A DNA stretch of 64,000 nt from Ga0077555 sp041397775. Its GTDB lineage: Bacteria > Pseudomonadota > Alphaproteobacteria > Rhizobiales > Hyphomicrobiaceae. The DNA is taken from assembly GCA_041397775.1 (NCBI GenBank), contig JAWKWB010000012.1, positions 1-64,000 of the forward strand, read 5' to 3'. A model generated the notes under the pieces. That model did not search any database. It saw only the letters and a list, made by a program, of their open reading frames with translations, and had not been told where the DNA came from. A program made the translations under genes and the position numbers. Below are positions 19,162 to 28,193 of the stretch, in pieces (the first letter of the stretch is position 1; each line of letters starts with the position of its first letter).

Positions 19162-20136
19162 TTACGGGACGAGAACGATCGAGCCCGTGGTCTTGCGCGA
19201 TTCGAGATCGCGGTGCGCCTGCGCTGCATCCTTCAGCGCGTAGGTGTGGTTGACCTCGATCTTGACGATGCCCTTGGAGACGACGTCGATGACGTCGTTG
19301 GCCGTGGCGACGAGATCGGCACGGCTCGCCGTGTAGGCGGCCAGCGACGGGCGCGTCATATAGAGCGAACCCTTGGCCGCCAGGATGCCGGCGTTGAAGG
19401 CCTCGATCGGGCCGGAAGCGTTGCCGAAGGTGACGAACAGGCCCAGCGGCTTCAGGCAGTCGAGGGAGGCCGGGAAGGTGTCCTTGCCGATCGAGTCGTA
19501 GACGACGTCGCACAGCTTGCCGCCCGTGATCTCCTTCACGCGGGCGACGAAGTCCTCCGCCTTGTAGTCGATGCAGTGGGCCGCACCATGGTCGAGCGCG
19601 AGCTTCACCTTCTCGGGACCACCCGCCGTGCCGATGAGCGTGCCGCCGAGATGCTTGACCCACTGGCAGGCGATGAGGCCGACGCCGCCGGCCGCGGCAT
19701 GCCAGAGGCAGGTCGTGCCCGCGCCGACCTTGTAGGTACGGCGGATCAGGTACTGCACCGTCATGCCCTGCAGCATCATGCAGGCGGCGGTCTTGTAGTC
19801 GATGCTGTCGGGGATCTTGACGACGCGGTCCGCCGCGATCAGGCGCTCGGAGGCATAGCCGCCGGCGGGGCCGGCGTAGGCGACGCGATCGCCGACCTTC
19901 AAATCGGTGACACCGGCGCCGACGGCGATGACCTCGCCAGCGCCTTCCATGCCCGGGATGAACGGGCTCGTGGGCTGCGGATAGAGCCCGGTGCGCAGAT
20001 AGACGTCGATGTAGTTGACGCCGATCGCGTGCTGCTTGAGCTTGACCTGGCCTTGGCCGGGCGCGCCGACATCGACGCTCTCGAACTGCATCGCATCGGG
20101 TCCGCCGACCTTGTGGACCTGAATTGCATGAGCCAT
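19162..20136 (-). CDS. Zinc-independent NADPH:quinone oxidoreductase (MDR family)
   Basis: 324 residues, the length of Qor-type medium-chain reductases. The NADPH motif AAAGGVG lies at 147-153, followed by a typical second Rossmann strand. FIPGMEGAGEV and GDRVAYAGPAGGYASE are family patterns, and no structural zinc cysteines are present. It reduces quinones or enones by NADPH in the cytoplasm. Start 20136 (MAHAIQVHKVGG) precedes homology. It ends in a hairpin and stands alone. The Qor group is a good guess; zeta-crystallin-like alkenal reductases are the alternative. Confidence 0.9.
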   Translation of the reverse strand: MAHAIQVHKVGGPDAMQFESVDVGAPGQGQVKLKQHAIGVNYIDVYLRTGLYPQPTSPFIPGMEGAGEVIAVGAGVTDLKVGDRVAYAGPAGGYASERLIAADRVVKIPDSIDYKTAACMMLQGMTVQYLIRRTYKVGAGTTCLWHAAAGGVGLIACQWVKHLGGTLIGTAGGPEKVKLALDHGAAHCIDYKAEDFVARVKEITGGKLCDVVYDSIGKDTFPASLDCLKPLGLFVTFGNASGPIEAFNAGILAAKGSLYMTRPSLAAYTASRADLVATANDVIDVVSKGIVKIEVNHTYALKDAAQAHRDLESRKTTGSIVLVP

Positions 20137-20342
20137 CAATTTTCTCCTACTGCGGACGTTTCCAACGGAGTCCCTTGTTGCATGGGCGTTGCCGGCTGTG
20201 GCAGAGCCGCACCGGCCGTGCTTCGGCACATCGATTCGCGACGGACGGGGGCAAGGCTGAGGCCGCCACAGGGACGCCACGGGAAGGTTCTATGGCCTCG
20301 CTCATGGCAGAACAAGAGGCCGTCGAGACCGACCGAGGGGGC

Positions 20343-20801
20343 ATGCAGCTATCGCCATCATCAACGGCGCGCACCTTGCGCCGCACCGTCTCCCTGCTGT
20401 GCATCGGTCTCGGGGGGTGCTCGACCACGCAGGAAAGCATCTCCGTCGGCTATACCGGCGGCAGCACGACCTGTGTCGACGACAGCCGGCAGTGCATCGA
20501 CCAGCGCCAGGCCGCCTTGCGCGCGATGATGGCAGACAGGCAGCGGACCTGGGTTCGCGCGCCGGCCTCGCCCGCGACGCATGCAGCCGGCGTCCGCCTT
20601 TTCGCGTTCAAAAACAAGAAGAAGGAATTGAGTTGCGAGGAATTGGCGATTGGCCTCAAGGAAGCCGGCGCGGCCCCGGGCGTCCTGCGCGGCAGCGGCG
20701 GCCGCGGGCTTTCCACGGCGCAGATCGCCCGTGGCGCCATGCTCGCGACGGAAGTGGAACGCGAACTCGTGGCCGAACGGCGGCGCCGATGCCGTGCCTG
20801 A
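20343..20801 (+). CDS. Putative small lipoprotein
   Basis: 152 residues from ATG 20343 (another in-frame ATG lies at 20292). TLRRTVSLLCIGLGGCS has a basic n-region, a hydrophobic core and an LGGC lipobox, so Cys acylation and export to the outer or inner membrane are likely. The mature part carries a CVDDSRQCIDQRQAALRAM segment that may form a disulfide, and a KKKELSCEELAIGLKEA helix later. The family is not recognised. It is not obviously linked to the neighbouring quinone reductase or DedA genes. Confidence 0.65.
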   Translation: MQLSPSSTARTLRRTVSLLCIGLGGCSTTQESISVGYTGGSTTCVDDSRQCIDQRQAALRAMMADRQRTWVRAPASPATHAAGVRLFAFKNKKKELSCEELAIGLKEAGAAPGVLRGSGGRGLSTAQIARGAMLATEVERELVAERRRRCRA

Positions 20802-20954
20802 CCGGGCGGGGGGCCCTTTGACCCGCCGGCGATCGCCCCCATTTAACCGTCGGACGCCTTCTCTCTTTCGCATCCCGCCCGGTGTGGCGCACGTGTCAAC
20901 GCTGCCGTTTGTCTGTACTCTGCCCGCCTGATCCTCACCCATGGAACCCGATCA

Positions 20955-21503
20955 ATGACCCTCGAAGCGTACGCCGATGCCATCATCGCGTTCGTGAAGG
21001 CCCATAAGGAGTGGGCCGTTCCGATCGTCTTCGTGCTCGCGTTCGGCGAGTCGATGGCTTTCGTCTCGCTGATCCTGCCGTTCTGGGGGATTCTCGTCGC
21101 CATCGGCACGGTGATGGGGGCCACCGGCAGCGTCGATTTCTGGATGATCATGGTGGCAGCGGCCACGGGTGCGGCGATCGGTGACTGGTTCTCCTACTGG
21201 CTCGGCTACCATTATCACGACCAGATCGCACGCATGTGGCCGCTCAGGAACTACCCCGAGCTGCTGCCCGCCGGTCACCGGTTTTTCGAGCGGTGGGGCG
21301 CATGGGCGATCGTTCTGGGCCGCTTCAGCGGGCCACTGCGCGCCTCGGTTCCCATCGTGGCCGGGGCGGTGCGCATGCCGCGCTTCATCTTCCAGGTCGC
21401 CAACTGGTCGTCGGCGTTCCTGTGGGCTTTCGCGCTGATGATGCTGGGCGACGGGCTCGGCCAGACGTGGAAGATCCTGTCGCAGAAGCTCGGTCTCCAG
21501 TGA
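20955..21503 (+). CDS. DedA family membrane protein (first of two)
   Basis: 182 residues. A conserved re-entrant and transmembrane pattern (FGESMAFVSLILPFWGILVAI; then GDWFSYWLGYHYHDQ; then GRFSGPLRASVPIVAGAVRM) defines the DedA/VTT family, thought to move undecaprenyl phosphate or other lipids across the inner membrane. The conserved GRF..P.R..P..AG block is intact. The second DedA gene starts 28 bases downstream, so they form a pair. The two differ in the first half, so they are paralogues rather than a recent copy. Confidence 0.9.
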   Translation: MTLEAYADAIIAFVKAHKEWAVPIVFVLAFGESMAFVSLILPFWGILVAIGTVMGATGSVDFWMIMVAAATGAAIGDWFSYWLGYHYHDQIARMWPLRNYPELLPAGHRFFERWGAWAIVLGRFSGPLRASVPIVAGAVRMPRFIFQVANWSSAFLWAFALMMLGDGLGQTWKILSQKLGLQ

Positions 21504-21531
21504 TGCCGGCGGTGGCCGCGAGGGGCGGCGC

Positions 21532-22050
21532 ATGAGCTTCGAAGCGATCAAGGCGACGGTGCTCGACGTCGTCACCGGGCACATGGTTCTTGCCGAACCC
21601 GCCGTCATGGCGATGGGGTTCATCGAGGGCATTCCCGTCCTGTCCCTGTTCGTGCCCTCGTCCGTGCTGTTCCTGGGGATCGGCACGGCGCATGCGGCGG
21701 CGGGCGGAAATTTCTGGCAACTGTGGCTTTTCGCGGCGACCGGCGCCATGGCCAGCGACGTGCTGATGTACGCACTGGGGCGCATCTACAAGAGCCACAC
21801 GCTGCGGATCTGGCCGCTGTCACGACATCCCGATTGGTGGCACAAGGGACATGACGTCCTGGTCCGGTGGGGGGCCGTCGCCGTGCTCGGTGGCAAGTTC
21901 ATGGGGCCCTTCCGGCCCGCCATTCCCACCGTTTCCGGGGTGCTCATGATGCCCCTGTGGAAGTTCCTGCCCGCCAGCCTCGCCTCCTCGCTGATCTGGG
22001 CGGGAACGCTGCTCGGGCCAGGCTACGGACTGAAGTGGCTGGCGGATTGA
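21532..22050 (+). CDS. DedA family membrane protein (second of two)
   Basis: 172 residues. GFIEGIPVLSLFVPSSVLFLG corresponds to the E...PG/P.S loop of DedA proteins; GKFMGPFRPAIPTVSGVLMMP is the second hallmark, with Lys replacing the first Arg seen in the neighbour. GASDVLMYALGR-like sequence links the two. It is probably cotranscribed with the preceding dedA gene (28-base gap, GAGGGG site before the ATG). The two products may form a heteromer; that is inference. Confidence 0.88.
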   Translation: MSFEAIKATVLDVVTGHMVLAEPAVMAMGFIEGIPVLSLFVPSSVLFLGIGTAHAAAGGNFWQLWLFAATGAMASDVLMYALGRIYKSHTLRIWPLSRHPDWWHKGHDVLVRWGAVAVLGGKFMGPFRPAIPTVSGVLMMPLWKFLPASLASSLIWAGTLLGPGYGLKWLAD

Positions 22051-22199
22051 GCGGCCGATGCCTTTGTTGGCTTCGACGACGCCCTGCTGGCCCGCAACCG
22101 ACGAGAGTGACGCTGCGCGCGAGGGGCGGCATGCATCTGCACGTCGACCGTGCGTAGGCGGGGACTGCCGGACATGGCCTTTTGCCGGTCGGGTCATGC

Positions 22200-22222
22200 T
22201 TTCGCTTGTGCAGCAAGCGAAA
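22200..22222. repeat. Perfect 9-bp inverted repeat
   Basis: TTTCGCTTG and CAAGCGAAA flank a five-base loop, 49 bases before the small basic gene at 22272. It has no T-run in the plus direction, so it may be an operator or mRNA leader structure, or the end of the dedA transcript. I cannot decide. Confidence 0.5.
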
Positions 22223-22271
22223 ACTCAATAGATGCTGCCCCCAGGATTACGACAACCCGAGGACTGACCAC

Positions 22272-22457
22272 ATGGCTCTGGCACCTGGCGCACGCTCCCT
22301 GCGCAACATCGAGAAGCGCAAGAAGAAGGCGAAGCGCGCGGCTCCGCGCAAGGAGACCGCCGTCATCAGCGGCAACACGATCGGCGCGCGCACGCGGCTG
22401 AAGAAGATGGCCGGCAAGAAGCTGGCTGCGAAGGCAAAGGCGGCGGCAGCGTCCTGA
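22272..22457 (+). CDS. Small Lys/Arg/Ala-rich basic protein
   Basis: 61 residues, extremely basic (for example IEKRKKKAKRAAPRKE), with a KKLAAKAKAAAAS tail. It resembles small alanine/lysine-rich nucleic-acid-binding or histone-like proteins, but I do not recognise a family. It has its own strong terminator 28 bases downstream, which supports it being a real expressed gene. It may bind RNA or DNA. Confidence 0.6.
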   Translation: MALAPGARSLRNIEKRKKKAKRAAPRKETAVISGNTIGARTRLKKMAGKKLAAKAKAAAAS

Positions 22458-22484
22458 TCGTTGCACCTGCCGATGCGTCGCGCG

Positions 22485-22514
22485 AAGGCCGCCGTCCGAG
22501 CGGCCTTTTCTTTT
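22485..22514 (+). terminator. Rho-independent terminator
   Basis: AAGGCCGC and GCGGCCTT form an 8-bp stem with a seven-base loop, followed at once by TTTTCTTTT. This is the clearest classical terminator in the window; it ends the transcript of the small basic protein. Confidence 0.92.
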
Positions 22515-22541
22515 GGCTCACGGCGGGGGGCCGGCCGTCGT

Positions 22542-23279
22542 TCACGCGGCCGCCATGCCGAGGCGCCCCCAGCCCGGCAGCTTGAGGGCGGGCCGTAGCA
22601 CGTCCAGCCCCAAAACGAGGCCCAGGACGTTGATCTCGAGCCCCTCCACGAGGCCGACGCTCACGCCGAGCAGGCCGCCGACGGAGAGTTGCAGACCCGT
22701 GTCGCTCGGCGTCGCTCCCAAATAGACGGGCCAGTGCACGAAGTCCTTGCCGATGGCCGTCGGCAGCAGCGCTGGCGACAGTCCCGGCACCGCGCGCGCG
22801 ATGGTCGCCACGAAGGTGTTGGAGTTGGGTCCGGGCCAGATGACATAGCTGCCGCGGGCGCTGTGGGGATAGTGGGCGACGGCCTCGAGGATGCGCGGGA
22901 TGGCGCGCTCGGCCGCGTCACGGCGCAAGGTCAGCAGCACGCGCGGGGTGTCGCTGTACCAGCGGCCATCGGCGGCATAGGCGTTGCGGCGCACGGGGGT
23001 GCCCCATCCCACCACCTCGAAGCGCGTGTAGGTGCGCGCGTCGCGGGCCTTGATCACGATCCATGTATGGTGCGCAAAGATGCCCTTCCACCGCCCGGTG
23101 CGGCCTGCGAGCACGTGCACGACGGGTTCGGAGACGCGCGCGGCGTCGGGCAGGACGCCGGCCGAGGACCAGTCGGCCTGCGCCCAGGAGCGGGGATGGT
23201 CCTGCGACACCCACCACGCGGCATGGGTCGCCAACCCCAGGAGATAGAGCAGCGTTAGTAAGCGGAATGTTCGTCGCAT
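22542..23279 (-). CDS. DUF3750 domain-containing protein
   Basis: 245 residues. An N-terminal hydrophobic stretch (LLTLLYLLGLATHAAWWVS) is a signal anchor. The rest (FAHHTWIVIKARDARTYTRFEV, then GSYVIWPGPNSNTFVATI and AIGKDFVHWPVYLGATPSDTG) is the DUF3750 pattern. The FAHHTW histidines and the PGPNSNTF block recall NlpC/P60-like amidase folds, which is inference only. It is probably periplasmic and attached to the inner membrane. It is not part of an evident operon. Confidence 0.85.
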   Translation of the reverse strand: MRRTFRLLTLLYLLGLATHAAWWVSQDHPRSWAQADWSSAGVLPDAARVSEPVVHVLAGRTGRWKGIFAHHTWIVIKARDARTYTRFEVVGWGTPVRRNAYAADGRWYSDTPRVLLTLRRDAAERAIPRILEAVAHYPHSARGSYVIWPGPNSNTFVATIARAVPGLSPALLPTAIGKDFVHWPVYLGATPSDTGLQLSVGGLLGVSVGLVEGLEINVLGLVLGLDVLRPALKLPGWGRLGMAAA

Positions 23280-23328
23280 CGGCCGGACCGTGGTGGCGCG
23301 CCATGAGACGCCCTCACCGCAGATGTAA

Positions 23329-24111
23329 TCAGGAAAACGTCAGGGCGATGGCGATATCGGCGCCATAGCGCGCCTCCATGACGTCGCCGGCCTCCGCCAG
23401 CAACATGCCTGTCGCCGTACCGGTGCTGACAAGCGCGCCTGCGGCGAGGCCGTCCCCCCATTTGCAGCGCTCGTTGGCAAGCCAGACGAGCGGCTCTAGC
23501 GGGTGGCCCATCACGTCGGCGCCCCGGCCCTCGCGGCGCACACGCCCGTTGACCGTCAGCGTCACCGGCATCTCCGCGAGGTCGCGCGCGCGCCAATTCG
23601 CGATCTCGGGGCCCAGCACATAGCGGCCCGACGCCGCGCCGTCGGCGAGAACAGCAGAAATGGGCGGCAGCTCGTCTCGGGGGAAGCGGCATTCGGCGAT
23701 CTCGACGCCGGCGTACACCGCAGCGACGGCATCGGCCACCTCGTCGCGCGTATAGGGTGTCGCGCGCGCTGGCAGTGCAGCCCCCAGGCGGAAGAAGAAC
23801 TCGCACTCGATCAGGGGCTCGAGCAGCTCCGCGCGGGCGAGGATCACCGGCGGGGACATCAGGAACCGGGCGTAGGTGCGGCCGTAGATCGGCTCCTTCG
23901 TGCGCAGCCGCTGCTGCATGACGGGTGTCGTCGCGGCAATCTTCCAGCCGAGCGGCTCCCAGCCCAGTCCCTCGGCGACCTTGGCGTTGACACGGTAGCC
24001 GTCGGCGCTGGTGGCCGGCACCAACTCGGGCGGCAGGCCGCGGATCTGGCGGGGCTCGCGGCGGGCGGCAACGAGCATGGCGGCGAGGCGATCGGCTGGT
24101 GTCCCAGTCAT
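23329..24111 (-). CDS. 2-keto-4-pentenoate hydratase / fumarylacetoacetate-hydrolase-like protein
   Basis: 260 residues of the MhpD-like branch. GWKIAAT at 55-61, the metal-binding ExE in LIECEFFFRLG (Glu102, Glu104) and AGVEIAECRF fit a divalent-metal hydratase that adds water to 2-hydroxypenta-2,4-dienoate or decarboxylates a relative. A paralogue lies at 45898..46692. Its ATG overlaps the stop of the Uma2 gene by four bases, so the two are coupled, although a functional link is unclear. No other meta-cleavage gene is close. Confidence 0.85.
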   Translation of the reverse strand: MTGTPADRLAAMLVAARREPRQIRGLPPELVPATSADGYRVNAKVAEGLGWEPLGWKIAATTPVMQQRLRTKEPIYGRTYARFLMSPPVILARAELLEPLIECEFFFRLGAALPARATPYTRDEVADAVAAVYAGVEIAECRFPRDELPPISAVLADGAASGRYVLGPEIANWRARDLAEMPVTLTVNGRVRREGRGADVMGHPLEPLVWLANERCKWGDGLAAGALVSTGTATGMLLAEAGDVMEARYGADIAIALTFS

Positions 24112-24677
24112 GGCTGCCCCAGTGGCGCGAAGATTGCGGCGACGTCGATGACGAGGCCCGGCGGATCGAGCGAGATCGTGCCCTCGCCCAGGATGCGCGT
24201 TTCCAGGGTCGTGCCGTCCTTGCGCCTATGGTGGGTGACCGTGCGGCCATCGGGATCGACGATCAGGTAATGCTGCACGGAAGGCACCTCGAAATAGCCC
24301 TGCAGCTTCACCGTCACGTCGATCTGCGCCGTGGAGGGCGACAGTACCTCGACGACGATGATGGGATCGGGGATCTCCAGCGAATCCGGCGTAGGTTTCG
24401 GCAGTGCGGCGACCAATCCATCGGGCTCGAAGGTACGCCCTTCGTGCACGCGGACCGCAGGGCCTTCGGGGGCCGCGAAGTACGCAATGCCCGATGAGGT
24501 AATGGCGCTACGTAGGCAGTCGAAAATCGACTGCCTCGTCTCTGCATGTATCCAACGCTGCGATTGTTGCATCACCACCACCCCGTCGATCAACTCGTAC
24601 TTGCCGCCCACCTGGACGGACGACCACGCCAGGAACTCGTCGACGCTCATGCGATGTGTCGGCAGGACGATGGTCAT
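24108..24677 (-). CDS. Uma2 family (DUF820) PD-(D/E)XK-like protein
   Basis: 189 residues. The start MTIVLPTHRMSVDEFLAWSS and KYELIDGVVVM, followed by FEPDGLVAAL and PIIVVEVLSPST, is the Uma2 pattern. The PD...EVLSPS core is the restriction-endonuclease-like fold with Asp and Glu at the active positions. Families of this type are common, often multicopy, and of uncertain role. It overlaps the downstream hydratase gene by four bases and follows gatB by 17 bases, so it lies inside a minus-strand run. Confidence 0.88.
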   Translation of the reverse strand: MTIVLPTHRMSVDEFLAWSSVQVGGKYELIDGVVVMQQSQRWIHAETRQSIFDCLRSAITSSGIAYFAAPEGPAVRVHEGRTFEPDGLVAALPKPTPDSLEIPDPIIVVEVLSPSTAQIDVTVKLQGYFEVPSVQHYLIVDPDGRTVTHHRRKDGTTLETRILGEGTISLDPPGLVIDVAAIFAPLGQP

Positions 24678-24694
24678 CGGGGCCGCTCCCTCGT

Positions 24695-26170
24695 TCAGAT
24701 CCCCAGCTTGGCCTTGAGGATGTCGTTGACGGCCTGCGGGTTTGCCTTGCCGCCGGACGCCTTCATCACCTGGCCGACGAACCAGCCGAGCATGGTGGGC
24801 TTCGCCTTCACCTGCTCCACCTTGTCGGGGTTCTTGGCGATGATCTCGTCCACGGCCTTCTCGATGGCGCCCGTATCGGTCACCTGCTTCAGGCCGCGCT
24901 TCTCGACGATCTCGGCGGGGTCGCCACCTTCCGTCCAGACGATCTCGAACAGGTCCTTGGCGAGCTTGCCCGAGATCGTGCCGGCCTGGATCAGCCCGAC
25001 GATGGCGCCGAGTTGCACTGCCGAAACCGGCGACGTGGCGACGTCCTTGGCCTCCTTGTTGAGGCGGCCGAACAGCTCGTTGATCACCCAGTTGGCGGCG
25101 AGCTTGCCATCGCGGCCCTCGGCGACCGCCTCGAAATAATCGGCGTTCTCGCGCTCGGCGACGAGCACGCCCGCATCGTAGGCGGACAGCCCGTAGTCCT
25201 TCATGAAGCGGGCGCGCTTCTCGTCGGGCAGCTCGGGCAGATGCTGGGCCAGATCGTCGACGTAAGGCTGCTCGAGTTCCAGCGGCAGGAGATCGGGATC
25301 GGGGAAGTAGCGGTAATCGTGCGCTTCCTCCTTGGAGCGCATCGAGCGCGTCTCGCCCTTCGCGGCATCGAAGAGCCGCGTTTCCTGGTCGATCTTGCCG
25401 CCGTCCTCGAGGATGCCGATCTGGCGGCGCGCCTCGGTCTCCACGGCCTGGCCGATGAAGCGGATCGAGTTGACGTTCTTGATCTCGCAGCGCGTGCCGA
25501 AGGGCTCGCCGGGCTTCCTCACGGACACGTTGACGTCGGCGCGCAGGTTGCCCTTCTCCATGTCGCCGTCGCAGGTGCCGAGGTAGCGAAGGATCGTGCG
25601 CAGCTTCGTCACGTAGGCCTGCGCCTGCTTGGAGGAGCGCAGATCGGGCCTCGAGACGATCTCCATCAGTGCCACTCCGGAGCGATTGAGATCGACGTAG
25701 GAATAGTCGGGGTGCTGGTCGTGGATCGACTTGCCGGCGTCCTGCTCCAGATGCAGGCGCTCGATCCCGATGGTCATGGTCTCGCCGTCGACGTCGATCT
25801 CGACGACGCCCTCCCCGACGATGGGCTGCTTGTACTGGCTGATCTGGTAGCCCTGCGGGAGATCGGGATAGAAGTAGTTCTTGCGGTCGAAGACGCTCTT
25901 CAGGTTGATGCCGGCCTTGAGGCCGAGACCGGTGCGGATGGCCTGGCGAACGCACTCCTCGTTGATGACGGGCAGCATGCCGGGCATGGCCGCATCGACG
26001 AGCGAGACGTGGCTGTTGGGGGCTGCACCGAACTCCGTCGAGCTGCCCGAGAAGAGCTTGGCCTTGGAAGCCACCTGGGCGTGGACTTCCATGCCCACGA
26101 CCACTTCCCAGTCGCCCGTGGCGCCCCTGATCAGGTTGTCCGTCGCCGTCTTCTTGCTCTTGTCGCTCAT
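24695..26170 (-). CDS. gatB: Aspartyl/glutamyl-tRNA amidotransferase subunit B
   Basis: 491 residues, the normal GatB length. It converts misacylated Glu-tRNA(Gln) and Asp-tRNA(Asn) to the amide forms within GatCAB. WEVVVGMEVHAQVASKAKLF at the start, the KNYFYPDLPQGYQISQYKQP block and GVALMEIVSRPDLRS are highly conserved. The C-terminal YqeY-like tail (PTMLGWFVGQVMKASGGKAN) is intact. gatA and gatC are not adjacent. Shadow frames overlap it on both strands. Confidence 0.97.
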   Translation of the reverse strand: MSDKSKKTATDNLIRGATGDWEVVVGMEVHAQVASKAKLFSGSSTEFGAAPNSHVSLVDAAMPGMLPVINEECVRQAIRTGLGLKAGINLKSVFDRKNYFYPDLPQGYQISQYKQPIVGEGVVEIDVDGETMTIGIERLHLEQDAGKSIHDQHPDYSYVDLNRSGVALMEIVSRPDLRSSKQAQAYVTKLRTILRYLGTCDGDMEKGNLRADVNVSVRKPGEPFGTRCEIKNVNSIRFIGQAVETEARRQIGILEDGGKIDQETRLFDAAKGETRSMRSKEEAHDYRYFPDPDLLPLELEQPYVDDLAQHLPELPDEKRARFMKDYGLSAYDAGVLVAERENADYFEAVAEGRDGKLAANWVINELFGRLNKEAKDVATSPVSAVQLGAIVGLIQAGTISGKLAKDLFEIVWTEGGDPAEIVEKRGLKQVTDTGAIEKAVDEIIAKNPDKVEQVKAKPTMLGWFVGQVMKASGGKANPQAVNDILKAKLGI

Positions 26171-26284
26171 TCGCTCTCGTCCCGGCCTTGGCGGAGCGGG
26201 GCCGACCTTGCCGGGCCCCCTCCTGGTCCTTTGGGCATCATCCGCCCGCTCTGGAGCGGGGTCTGACGGCTTTTTCGACGGAAA

Positions 26285-27175
26285 TCAAGCCTTGGGCAGC
26301 ATGGCGAAGCCCTTGCCGTGCGTGGAGACGCTCTCACCCCACCGCCCTTTCTCGACGGCATGGATGAAATCCTGCACGACGGCATTGAAACCGCCCGGCT
26401 CTTCCAGGTTGATGCCGTGCCCCGTGCGCGGGAAGACCATCAGCCCACAGCGGGGGATGGTGCGCTTCATGAACAGCGAGACTTCCAGAGTTGCATCATC
26501 CTCGTCGCCGCAGACGATCAGCACGGGATCGGCGATGGCCCGCAACTCCGCCTCGCGTTCGAACATCGGTGCACGACGCGACTGGACGCCCCGCATGGTC
26601 AGCGCGCGCCCCTTCGCGGCGCCTTCGACGAACTGGCGGTAGAACTCCGCGAAGCCGCGCGGGTCCTTGATGCGCAATTGCTGGCGTGAGGGTGCGTTGA
26701 GATAGCGCTCGCCCAGCGCGCCCATGCCCTGCGTCTCGATCAGTTCGGCCACGCCGATGCCTTCTGCCGTGAAGCGCTTCTTCTCTTCGGGATCGCGCGT
26801 GGCCCCGCTGCCGGCGCCCGCCGCCGTGATGGACAACCCCTTGCCGGGATGGCGGATGGCGAACTCGAGCGCGGCCGTCGCGCCCATCGACAGGCCCACG
26901 ACGTGCGCCTTGGTCAGCCCCAGTCCCGCGATGACGTCGGCGATGTCGTCGGCGGCGCGCGCCTGGCTGTATGACTCGACGTTTTCGGGCACGTCGGAGG
27001 GCGGCCAGCCGCGCGCCTGGTAGGTGATCGTGCGGTAGCGGCGGGAGAAATAGCGCATCTGCGTCTCCCAGGAGAGGTGATGGCCGCCGAACTCGTGAAC
27101 GAAGACGATCGGATCGCCCTCGCCAGCCTCCTCGTAATAGAGGTTCACGCCGTCGCTGGTGGTGATGTGGGACAT
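26285..27175 (-). CDS. Alpha/beta-fold hydrolase
   Basis: 296 residues. The oxyanion HEFGG is at 27-31 and the nucleophile Ser97 lies in VGLSMGAT. The acid is probably Asp in IVCGDEDD, and the His is in RTGHGINLEEP. Start 27175 (MSHITTSDGVNLYYEEAGEG) is the family start; an AAGGAAAG site lies upstream. The fold covers esterases, C-C bond hydrolases and epoxide hydrolases; the substrate cannot be told. It follows the SDR at 27271 on the same strand by 95 bases. Confidence 0.9.
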   Translation of the reverse strand: MSHITTSDGVNLYYEEAGEGDPIVFVHEFGGHHLSWETQMRYFSRRYRTITYQARGWPPSDVPENVESYSQARAADDIADVIAGLGLTKAHVVGLSMGATAALEFAIRHPGKGLSITAAGAGSGATRDPEEKKRFTAEGIGVAELIETQGMGALGERYLNAPSRQQLRIKDPRGFAEFYRQFVEGAAKGRALTMRGVQSRRAPMFEREAELRAIADPVLIVCGDEDDATLEVSLFMKRTIPRCGLMVFPRTGHGINLEEPGGFNAVVQDFIHAVEKGRWGESVSTHGKGFAMLPKA

Positions 27176-27270
27176 AGGGGTTCTTTCCTTCTCGCGTGGC
27201 TGCCGTGCGCTCGAATGCATGAGGCCGGACGGGAGCGGCATGGCGCTGGTCCGGCATGCGACGCAGTGGC

Positions 27271-28074
27271 TTATTGCGACTTGCCGACCACGGTGACGGC
27301 GCCGCCCGTCGCCGTGCGGCCGCCGTCCACGACGTACTGGGCGCCGGTGATGCCGGAGGCGTAGCTGGAACACAGGAACAGCACGGTGTTGGCGATCTCG
27401 TCGGCCGTGCAGAAGCGGCCGAGCGGAATGGCGGCGGCATACTTGCGGCGCACGGCATCGGCGTCGGCGGGATCGACCTGTTCGGTCACGGAGGCGATCA
27501 TGCGCGTGTCGACCGGGCCGGGGCAGACGGCGTTGATGCGGATGCCGTAGCCCGCGACCTCGCCCGAGACGGACTTGGTGATGCCGAGCACGGCGTGCTT
27601 GGAGGCGACGTAGACCGCCATGTTCGGCGTGCCCATGATGCCGGCGATGGAGCCGGTATTGACGATGGCGCCCGAACGTTGCGCGATCATGTGCGGCAGC
27701 ACGTGGCGCAGCCCCAGGAACACGCCCTTGACGTTGACGGCGATGACCTGGTCCCAGTCCGCCTCGTCGTATTCGGCGATGGGCCGCAGCTTGCCTTCGA
27801 TGCCGGCGTTGTTGTGGAAGCAGTCGATGCGGCCATAGGTGTCCATGGCGGCCTTCACGTAGGCTGCAACATCGGCCGACTTGGTCACGTCGCCGCCCAC
27901 CGCGATGGCCTTGCCGCCCTGCTGCTCGATGGCGCCGGCGACAGCCCTGGCGCCCGCCGCATCGCGATCCACGAGCACGACCTTGGCGCCATGCTGGGCA
28001 AAGCCCATGGCGGAAGCCCGGCCGATGCCGTTCGCCGCGCCCGTGACGATCGCGACCTTATCCTTGTAATCCAT
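27271..28074 (-). CDS. Short-chain dehydrogenase/reductase (SDR)
   Basis: 267 residues. TGAANGIG (11-18) is the cofactor motif, NNAG follows at about 88-91, and Ser142-Tyr155-Lys159 form the catalytic set. The DRDAAG segment after the second strand (Asp36) points to NAD. Start 28074 has a strong GGAGGAG site. It shares the class pattern with 12971..13732 but is not close enough to be a duplicate. It lies in a minus-strand run with an alpha/beta hydrolase, and the two may work on a common metabolite. Confidence 0.92.
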   Translation of the reverse strand: MDYKDKVAIVTGAANGIGRASAMGFAQHGAKVVLVDRDAAGARAVAGAIEQQGGKAIAVGGDVTKSADVAAYVKAAMDTYGRIDCFHNNAGIEGKLRPIAEYDEADWDQVIAVNVKGVFLGLRHVLPHMIAQRSGAIVNTGSIAGIMGTPNMAVYVASKHAVLGITKSVSGEVAGYGIRINAVCPGPVDTRMIASVTEQVDPADADAVRRKYAAAIPLGRFCTADEIANTVLFLCSSYASGITGAQYVVDGGRTATGGAVTVVGKSQ

Positions 28075-28193
28075 GCGTCTCCTCCGCGTTGGCTCGTTCT
28101 TGTCGGGTGCCAGGATGCGCCGGAAGGCGACCAATGCTCAAGTCGCTTCACGACCACTCCATGCGCAACAGTCAGTGGCTCCGCGACGGACCG

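Noticed and set aside
22051..22271. A tRNA or small RNA in the gap before the basic protein
   Set aside because: Only one 9-bp hairpin is seen; no cloverleaf, T-loop consensus or CCA end is present.
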